NCBI GenBank assembly: GCA_024742575.1
Contig: JANSYF010000004.1
Coordinates: 1 to 64,000 of the forward strand
Source of the DNA: Paracoccaceae bacterium
GTDB lineage: Bacteria; Pseudomonadota; Alphaproteobacteria; Rhodobacterales; Rhodobacteraceae
Reading direction: 5' to 3'
Length of the DNA: 64,000 nt
Numbering within the stretch: position 1 is the first letter of the stretch; the number at the start of each line of letters is the position of its first letter. The notes beneath the pieces were generated by a model that saw nothing but the letters and a program-made list of their open reading frames with translations, was not told the DNA's origin and did not search any database. The position numbers were made by a program, and so were the translations under genes. This document shows, piece by piece, positions 58,299 to 64,000 of this stretch.

Positions 58299-58790
58299 TC
58301 AAGGCGCGTCGACGTGCCTTTCCACCCCATCGACTGCATGAAAATGCTCGATGATATGAGGCGGGATCGGCATACGACCGCTGCCATCGGGCTGGAGTAG
58401 CACGATCACGCAAGTGAAGGCCGCCCGTTTGGTGCCGCCAGACCAGATTTCTTGTTGCATGGTGAAGCTGGTGTTTCGGAAGCCGACCGTGCGCGACAGA
58501 AGCACATAGTCTTCATCCGCACGCATCTCTTGAAGCCAGTCCATTTCACCGCGCCGGATCACGATGCGCGGTTCGACTGCTTCGTCCTTATACCTTGAGA
58601 TGCCAACATGCTTGAAATAGGCCACCCGCGCAGTTTCGAACCAGATCAGATAGGCCACGTTGTTCACATGGTTCAGCGGATCAAGTTCGGAAAAGCGCAC
58701 CCGGTCCGCGATGGCAAGCGGCCAAGGATCGGGCACACCGAAAGCGCGTTGTTGGTCAGGGCTCAGCGGGGTGAGGTAAGGAAGAGTCAT
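58299..58790 (-). CDS. Acyl-CoA thioesterase (hot-dog fold)
   Basis: 163 residues of the 4-hydroxybenzoyl-CoA thioesterase-like family. The active-site segment FSELDPLNHVNNVAYLIWFETAR (key D-x-L-N-H-V-N-N) lies at residues about 34-56. It probably hydrolyses an acyl-CoA; substrate unknown. It lies 12 bases downstream of the cupin gene, so the two may be cotranscribed. Confidence 0.88.
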   Translation of the reverse strand: MTLPYLTPLSPDQQRAFGVPDPWPLAIADRVRFSELDPLNHVNNVAYLIWFETARVAYFKHVGISRYKDEAVEPRIVIRRGEMDWLQEMRADEDYVLLSRTVGFRNTSFTMQQEIWSGGTKRAAFTCVIVLLQPDGSGRMPIPPHIIEHFHAVDGVERHVDAP

Positions 58791-58802
58791 GCCGACCCTG
58801 TG

Positions 58803-59252
58803 TCAATCGGCGCGTGGAATGTCAAACCCCGGCGGGGCGAGGGTGAAGCCGTCGAACTGAAAGGCTGGGCTTACTGTGCAGCCCACCAAAGTCCAATCAC
58901 TGGTGCTGCGGGCGGCCTGCCAATGGTGCGGGGGGACGATGATCTGCGGTGACTGCCCGTGGAAAAGGTCGGGACCAAGCACGTGATCCACTGCGGGACC
59001 AGTGTCTGTCGCGGACAGTGACAGGATCAGCGGCGCACCGGCATAGTGATGCCAAATCTCGGTGGCATCGACCTTGTGCCAATGGCTGCGTTCGCCTGCA
59101 CCTAGCAGGAAAAAGATGCAGGTACCTGACGGCCTCCCGGTCTCATCGGCGATCCAGGTTTGGCGATAATGCCCGCCTTCGGGATGCGGTGACAATTCCA
59201 AGTGATCAATGATGTCTTGCGCGGATTTCCGTTTCAGATCAGCCTGTTTCAC
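58803..59252 (-). CDS. Cupin-fold protein (DUF985 family)
   Basis: 149 residues from a GTG at 59252 with a perfect GGAGG 6-10 bases upstream. The family start is IIDHLELSPHPEGGHYRQTW, described by LxxHPEGGxYR. HWHKVDATEIWHHYAGAPL contributes the cupin His and Glu. Such proteins resemble sugar-binding cupins; function unknown. Divergent from the GTA-type endolysin. Confidence 0.85.
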   Translation of the reverse strand: MKQADLKRKSAQDIIDHLELSPHPEGGHYRQTWIADETGRPSGTCIFFLLGAGERSHWHKVDATEIWHHYAGAPLILSLSATDTGPAVDHVLGPDLFHGQSPQIIVPPHHWQAARSTSDWTLVGCTVSPAFQFDGFTLAPPGFDIPRAD

Positions 59253-59290
59253 GCGTTTCCTCCTGCACCGTACGCGGCCTTGCGAGTTGG

Positions 59291-59305
59291 TTAACCATAG
59301 CTTTG
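59291..59305 (+). promoter_or_regulatory. Possible CtrA half-site upstream of the endolysin
   Basis: TTAACCATAGCTTTG: a TTAA half-site followed by 7 bases and TTTG, a weak match to the CtrA consensus TTAA-N7-TTAA. It is 36 bases before the endolysin start. In Rhodobacter GTA lysis genes depend on CtrA, so the position is suggestive, but the second half is poor. Confidence 0.35.
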
Positions 59306-59340
59306 CAGTCTTTACATCGCGGAGCAATCGGGGACAGCGC

Positions 59341-59964
59341 ATGGAACGGCAGAACCAGAAGGTGCGGGCCATCGCACATGAGATCGTGTCTCGCGAGGGT
59401 GGTTATGTTGACGATCCCGACGATCCGGGTGGCGCAACCAATCATGGTGTCACAATCCACACAATGCGCCGCCTTGGGATCGACCTTACCGGCGATGGGA
59501 AAGTCACGCAGGCCGATGTGCGCCGTTTGAACCAAGACCAAGCGATCGAGATTTTCATCAACCACTATTTTGAACATCCGCGTATTGCGGACCTGCCAGA
59601 ATCGCTTCACGCCACTGTGTTCGATATGTATGTGAATTCCGGGGCCAATGCGGTGAAGATCCTGCAACGTCTGCTCCTTAAGATGGGCTACACTGTGACA
59701 GCTGATGGTGCCATCGGCCCTAAAACCATCGCAGCCACAGCCCGCGCCCATGCCAGTGCGCCCGACCACATCGTCGATGCCTACGGGATCGAACGGCGCA
59801 ATTACTATTTCGATCTGGCCGACCGTCGTCCGGCAAGCCGCAAATACGCCCGCAGCCGGGCAGGGGGAAAAGGCGGTTGGATCATTCGCGCCGAGGTATT
59901 TATGGCAGCCCGGTATCATCTGACATCGACCGCATTTCAGCAGAGGATCTCGGCATGGGATTGA
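59341..59964 (+). CDS. GH108 endolysin, gene-transfer-agent type
   Basis: 207-residue N-acetylmuramidase of glycoside hydrolase family 108. The catalytic Glu is in VSREGGYVDDPDDPGGATNHGVT (key EGGYV and DPGGATNHG). A C-terminal peptidoglycan-binding-like part includes GYTVTADGAIGPKTIAA. Together with the overlapping 3-TM holin it matches the endolysin/holin pair that releases gene transfer agents in Rhodobacter capsulatus. No phage structural genes are nearby, as expected for the separate GTA lysis locus. Confidence 0.9.
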   Translation: MERQNQKVRAIAHEIVSREGGYVDDPDDPGGATNHGVTIHTMRRLGIDLTGDGKVTQADVRRLNQDQAIEIFINHYFEHPRIADLPESLHATVFDMYVNSGANAVKILQRLLLKMGYTVTADGAIGPKTIAATARAHASAPDHIVDAYGIERRNYYFDLADRRPASRKYARSRAGGKGGWIIRAEVFMAARYHLTSTAFQQRISAWD

Positions 59965-60479
59965 TTGAACAGGTGTTTTCGCTGGTCTTTGGGTCTGGGC
60001 GCAACGTGGTGCGCGATACGGTTGAGGTTTTCCGCCCAAACGCCGAAGCGCAGGCGCGGCGCGACCACGATCGGCAGGGCGCATCTCTCACACAGTGCGC
60101 GGCCGAGTTCTATGCGCCGCAGCGTGGCTGGTTTGACCGGCTCATGGATGCGCTCAACCGTGTGCCGCGTCCGGCAATGGCTTTGGGTACTCTGGGGCTT
60201 TTCGTTTCGGCGATGGTGGACCCGGATTGGTTTTCCGCGCGCATGGTGGGGCTGGCCTTGGTGCCAGAACCGCTCTGGTGGTTGCTCGGGGCAATTGTCA
60301 GCTTCTATTTTGGTGCGCGACATCAGGCCAAGGGACAGGAATTCCAACGCGCGCTTGTCGAAAACATGGCACGGCCCAGACCAGATCAGCCGTCCCCGCT
60401 AGAAACCGTCGTTCAGGTAAAAGAACCACAACCTGACGGCAATGCAGCACTTGAGGAATGGTTGCGACAACGCCGCTAA
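59955..60479 (+). CDS. Holin of the 3-TM gene-transfer-release family
   Basis: 174 residues. An N-terminal amphipathic part (GLIEQVFSLVFGSGRNVVRDTVEVFRPNAE, key NVVRDTVEVFRPNA) is followed by hydrophobic segments (AMALGTLGLFVSAMVD, MVGLALVPEPLWWLLGAIVSFYFGARHQ) and a charged tail. This matches the GTA holin family. It would permeabilise the inner membrane so the endolysin can act. The ATG lies inside the endolysin gene (10-base overlap). Confidence 0.88.
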   Translation: MGLIEQVFSLVFGSGRNVVRDTVEVFRPNAEAQARRDHDRQGASLTQCAAEFYAPQRGWFDRLMDALNRVPRPAMALGTLGLFVSAMVDPDWFSARMVGLALVPEPLWWLLGAIVSFYFGARHQAKGQEFQRALVENMARPRPDQPSPLETVVQVKEPQPDGNAALEEWLRQRR

Positions 60480-60578
60480 AACCTGCGGGCGCGTCAATGG
60501 AAAACCCGCGACAATGTGAACCGTCCAAACCGACGAAACGCATTGGTCGCGGCGTTCACTGCGCCTATACTCCACGAC

Positions 60579-62546
60579 ATGGTTACAGAACTCGGTCATT
60601 TCGCCCTCATCCTCGCGTTCCTTGTCGCGATCGTGCAATCCGTCGTCCCGCTTGTAGGGGCGCATAAACGCTGGCCCGGCTGGATGGCTGTGGCCGAACC
60701 GGCTGCAACGGTGCAATTCCTGCTGACGGCGTTTGCCTTTGCGGCACTGACCTATGCGTTCGTGACCTCGGATTTCTCGCTGCGGCTTGTCTGGCTCAAC
60801 AGCCATTCGGCTAAGCCAATGCTCTATAAAATCAGCGGCGTCTGGGGGAACCACGAAGGGTCGATGCTTCTTTGGGTGTTGATCCTGACACTGTTCGGCG
60901 CAATGGCCGCGTGGTTTGGCAAGGGCTTGCCCCCAACACTGCGCGCCCGTGTGCTGGCGGTGCAATCGGCTGTTGCCGTTGCCTTTTTCGCTTTCATCAT
61001 CTTCACCTCCAACCCGTTCCTGCGCCTTGTTGTGCCGCCCTTTGACGGGCAGGATCTTAATCCGCTTCTCCAGGATCCGGGTTTGGCCTTTCACCCACCG
61101 TTTCTATACCTCGGCTATGTGGGGCTGAGCATCTGCTTCAGCTTTGCTGTGGCTGCCCTGATCGAAGGCCGCGTCGACGCGGCATGGGGCCGTTGGGTCC
61201 GCCCGTGGACGCTGGCTGCGTGGGTCTTTCTGACGATCGGCATCGCGCTGGGGTCGTGGTGGGCCTACTATGAGCTCGGTTGGGGCGGTTTCTGGTTCTG
61301 GGACCCGGTTGAGAACGCATCCTTCATGCCGTGGCTTCTGGCCGCAGCGCTTCTGCACTCGGCCATCGTGGTGGAAAAGCGCGAGGCGCTGAAGAGCTGG
61401 ACAATCTTGCTGGCGATCCTTGCCTTTGGGTTCTCGCTGATCGGTACCTTCATCGTGCGCTCGGGCTTGCTCACTTCGGTGCATGCCTTCGCTAATGACC
61501 CCGAACGCGGCGTGTTCATCCTGATGATCATGGTGTTCTTCACGGGCGGGGCGCTCACGCTCTATGCGTTCCGCGCCACTGCGATGGAAGCCAAAGGTGT
61601 CTTCGGCGTGGCCAGTCGAGAAAGCGCCTTGGTCGCGAACAATGTGATCCTTGCGGTCAGCTGCTTTGTCGTGTTTGTCGGCACCATGTGGCCCGTCGTG
61701 GCCGAGATGTTCTTTGACACCAAACTCAGCGTGGGCCCGCCGTTCTTTAACATGGCGTTCACCCCCTTCATGGTGGTGCTAGGCCTGCTTTTGCCGCTTG
61801 GCTCAATGCTTAGCTGGAAACGTGCCAAGGTCGATCGTGCAATCAAACAGCTTGTGCCGGGGTTTATTTTAAGCGTGCTACTTATGGGACTGTTCTGGAC
61901 CATGCAGACGGGCACCAGCTTGCTTGGCCCTGTAGGTGTCTTCCTTGCTGCTTGGGTGATCTCGGGTGCTGTGGTTGATCTGATCAACCGCACGGGCAAG
62001 ACCCGTGATCTGTCCCGTCTGCTGCGCCTACCGCGTTCCGACTGGGGCAAGGCGACCGCACATATCGGGTTCGGCATTACCATGGTCGGTATCGCTGGCC
62101 TGATGGCGTGGCAGGAAGAAGATATTCGCGTCGCGCAGATCGGGGAGCCGTTCCAAGTTGGTGATTTCGAGATTGAACTCACAGCGGTCAACCAGGTTCG
62201 CGGGCCCAACTACTTTTCGACTATGGGCGACGTGATCGTGCGCCAAGATGGTGAACAGATCGCTTTCCTCAACCCGGAAAAGCGTAATTACCCCGTCGCA
62301 CAGATGCCCACGACCGAAGCCGCCATCGATTACCGTTTCCTGCGGGACCTCTATGTGGTGATCGGTGACCAGCAGAACGACGGCGGCTGGGTGGTACGGA
62401 CCTATGTCAAACCGTTGGCGAACTGGATTTGGGCTGGCGCATTGTTTATGGCATTGGGTGGTGTGCTGTCGCTTACAGACCGCCGCTATCGCGTGGCGGC
62501 AGGGGCGCGGCGTCAAGCGGCACCACAAGGGGTTCCGGCAGAATGA
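60579..62546 (+). CDS. ccmF: Cytochrome c maturation protein CcmF
   Basis: 655-residue membrane protein with about 15 segments that ligates heme to apocytochrome c together with CcmH. The heme-handling WWD-type motif is GWGGFWFWDPVENASFMPWL. ISGVWGNHEGSMLLW and FNMAFTPFMVVLGLLLPLGSM are typical. The chosen ATG gives MVTELGHFALIL. Its stop overlaps the ccmH start (ATGA). Confidence 0.95.
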   Translation: MVTELGHFALILAFLVAIVQSVVPLVGAHKRWPGWMAVAEPAATVQFLLTAFAFAALTYAFVTSDFSLRLVWLNSHSAKPMLYKISGVWGNHEGSMLLWVLILTLFGAMAAWFGKGLPPTLRARVLAVQSAVAVAFFAFIIFTSNPFLRLVVPPFDGQDLNPLLQDPGLAFHPPFLYLGYVGLSICFSFAVAALIEGRVDAAWGRWVRPWTLAAWVFLTIGIALGSWWAYYELGWGGFWFWDPVENASFMPWLLAAALLHSAIVVEKREALKSWTILLAILAFGFSLIGTFIVRSGLLTSVHAFANDPERGVFILMIMVFFTGGALTLYAFRATAMEAKGVFGVASRESALVANNVILAVSCFVVFVGTMWPVVAEMFFDTKLSVGPPFFNMAFTPFMVVLGLLLPLGSMLSWKRAKVDRAIKQLVPGFILSVLLMGLFWTMQTGTSLLGPVGVFLAAWVISGAVVDLINRTGKTRDLSRLLRLPRSDWGKATAHIGFGITMVGIAGLMAWQEEDIRVAQIGEPFQVGDFEIELTAVNQVRGPNYFSTMGDVIVRQDGEQIAFLNPEKRNYPVAQMPTTEAAIDYRFLRDLYVVIGDQQNDGGWVVRTYVKPLANWIWAGALFMALGGVLSLTDRRYRVAAGARRQAAPQGVPAE

Positions 62547-63034
62547 CGCTTCTCCCAAAAGCGCTGCGGTCATTTGCGGTTGTCCTGTGCCTTGTGGTTG
62601 CCGTTCCGATGGCGACCCCTGTCTTGGCCGTGCAGCCTGACGAAGTGCTGGACGATCCAGTTCTTGAAAGCCGCGCCCGCGAGTTGTCCAAAGGCTTGCG
62701 CTGCGTGGTGTGCCAGAACGAAAGCATCGACGAATCCAACGCTGACCTTGCTCGTGAATTGCGTCTCGTGGTGCGTGAACGGCTGGTGGTCGGGGACAGT
62801 GATGAACAGGTGCTCGACTATCTTGTCGCGCGCTTTGGTGAGTTTGTCCTGCTTAAGCCGCGCACGGATGGCTGGAACATGATCCTGTGGCTGTCTGGCC
62901 CGGCCTTGTTCTTGCTCGCTCTTGGGGTTGGCGTGGCCTATGTGCGGGGCCGATCAAACGCCGCAGCACCGAACGAAGCTGGCCTGTCCGAAGACGAGGC
63001 CGCCCGGCTCAAGGAAATACTCAAGGACTCGTGA
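62543..63034 (+). CDS. ccmH: Cytochrome c maturation protein CcmH
   Basis: 163 residues. It has a signal peptide ending near VLAVQP and the periplasmic thiol-redox motif LRCVVCQNESIDES (CxxC) that keeps apocytochrome Cys reduced. One C-terminal membrane anchor (MILWLSGPALFLLALGVGVAYVRG) follows. Coupled to ccmF. The ccmI-like TPR part is absent, as in two-domain systems. Confidence 0.93.
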   Translation: MTLLPKALRSFAVVLCLVVAVPMATPVLAVQPDEVLDDPVLESRARELSKGLRCVVCQNESIDESNADLARELRLVVRERLVVGDSDEQVLDYLVARFGEFVLLKPRTDGWNMILWLSGPALFLLALGVGVAYVRGRSNAAAPNEAGLSEDEAARLKEILKDS

Positions 63035-63107
63035 CGCGGCGTTGGGCTTTGCCAAACCGGGCGCTTGTGTGTTTGATGCCGCAAGCAGAAGCAGGAGTGC
63101 CCGGCGC

Positions 63108-63884
63108 ATGAATTACGAAACCATCACCTTTGACATCACCGACGACATTGCCACGGTTACCTTGAACCGTCCCGAGGTGATGAATGCCCTCAACACCCAA
63201 ATGCGGGCCGAGATCACCGATGCGGTCCTTGAAGGCGGCAAGGCTGCGCGGGTGGTCGTGCTGACCGGCGCCGGGAAATCCTTCTGCTCTGGGCAGGATC
63301 TGGGTGACCGGGCGAACGCGGCCAATCTCGATCTGGAACGCACACTGCGCGACGAATACGTGCCGATGCTGCGCGCGATCTATGACTGCCCGGTGCCCAC
63401 CATCAGCGCGGTCAACGGCGCGGCCGCTGGGGCAGGGGCCAACCTTGCGCTGGCGGCGGATGTGGTGATCGCCACTGAGTCCGCGTTCTTCCTGCAAGCC
63501 TTTACTCGGATCGGCCTGATCCCCGATGCGGGCGGGACCTATTATCTTCCGCGCCAGATGGGCTTGGCCAAGGCGATGGGTGCTGCTTTGTTCGCGGACA
63601 AGATCACAGCGCGTCAAGCGGATGACTGGGGCATGATCTACGAAGCGGTGCCGGATGCGCGCTTTGCGGAACATTGGAAATCCCGTGCGCTGCATCTCGC
63701 CAAGGGACCGACCGCCGCCTACCAGCGAGTCAAACAATCCATTCGCGACTCTTTTGATAACGATCTGGAAGAACAGCTTGCGCTAGAGGCTAAACTGCAA
63801 GGTCAGTGCGGCCAGACCCGTGACTTTAAGGAAGGTGTCGTCGCGTTCCTAGAAAAGCGCCCGGCGCAGTACGAAGGGCGCTAA
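63108..63884 (+). CDS. PaaG-like enoyl-CoA hydratase/isomerase
   Basis: 258-residue crotonase-fold protein. The oxyanion-hole segments are KSFCSGQDLGDR and NGAAAGAGANLALAAD. GLIPDAGGTYYLPRQMG and the C-terminal RDFKEGVVAFLEKR closely follow PaaG, the ring-1,2-epoxyphenylacetyl-CoA isomerase of phenylacetate breakdown. A general enoyl-CoA hydratase is the alternative. No other paa genes are nearby. It starts 74 bases after ccmH. Downstream sequence to 64000 shows no gene. Confidence 0.88.
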   Translation: MNYETITFDITDDIATVTLNRPEVMNALNTQMRAEITDAVLEGGKAARVVVLTGAGKSFCSGQDLGDRANAANLDLERTLRDEYVPMLRAIYDCPVPTISAVNGAAAGAGANLALAADVVIATESAFFLQAFTRIGLIPDAGGTYYLPRQMGLAKAMGAALFADKITARQADDWGMIYEAVPDARFAEHWKSRALHLAKGPTAAYQRVKQSIRDSFDNDLEEQLALEAKLQGQCGQTRDFKEGVVAFLEKRPAQYEGR

Positions 63885-64000
63885 GACACTTTTGGGCAGG
63901 CCGGGCCAAATGGTTCGGCCTATGCTGCCCCAAATTCCGGCTTCAGTGTAAAATACACACTGTCTGACCACACACCATCGACGCAAAACGTGTTTTTCGC

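Overview
This window is chromosomal DNA of a marine Rhodobacterales bacterium (Rhodobacteraceae, Roseobacter type). The evidence is the moderately high GC coding style, the gene sets (surE-pcm-nlpD, dnaB/alr/radA/cvpA/purF, argC-ccmE, edd-eda, zwf-pgl-pgi), a gene-transfer-agent style endolysin/holin pair, and a puc operon for the peripheral light-harvesting complex LH2. The organism is therefore probably an (aerobic) anoxygenic phototroph. No rRNA, tRNA, IS element, prophage or CRISPR array was recognised. About 60 protein genes cover nearly the whole window.

Layout. 1-5.3 kb: sodB, a GST, a RarD-type permease, a LOG-family phosphoribohydrolase, a long acidic LysM protein and an HNH nuclease. 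5.3-7.9 kb: eda and edd (Entner-Doudoroff pathway). 8-14 kb: a lipoprotein, an RlmI-like methyltransferase coupled to a PIN protein, the surE-pcm-nlpD block and an SDR. 14.1-23.3 kb: bioY, then a minus-strand housekeeping run (purF, cvpA, radA, alr, dnaB and small membrane proteins). 23.5-29.8 kb: a vWA protein, then pyrE and pyrC with a complete puc operon (pucB, pucA, pucC and a 15-residue-repeat protein) lying between them. 30-38.8 kb: two surface or polysaccharide-type genes, a MoxR/VWA pair, a VOC protein, purL, a GFA-like protein and a LysR regulator. 38.9-47.3 kb: a fused indolepyruvate ferredoxin oxidoreductase, an acyltransferase, murI, argC, ccmE and eno. 47.3-54.3 kb: three EamA permeases, a Fur-family regulator, a DUF533 protein, SelO, a GNAT and a nucleoside hydrolase. 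54.5-58.3 kb: zwf-pgl-pgi. 58.3-64 kb: a thioesterase, a cupin, the GTA-type endolysin and holin, ccmF-ccmH and a PaaG-like hydratase/isomerase.

How they work together. Glucose catabolism (zwf, pgl, pgi, edd, eda, eno) is spread over three loci. All three carry the same TTAGCGCTAA-type palindrome upstream, which suggests one LacI-family regulon. The puc promoter region carries two TGT-N12-ACA boxes exactly 8 bp apart, the classical PpsR/CrtJ arrangement. The strongest candidate for something undescribed is the last gene of the puc operon. It overlaps pucC by ATGA and encodes a histidine-rich 15-residue repeat array behind a small N-terminal domain. The LH2 alpha subunit also carries Phe44-Leu45, the signature of blue-shifted (B800-820 type) LH2, and a long C-terminal tail.
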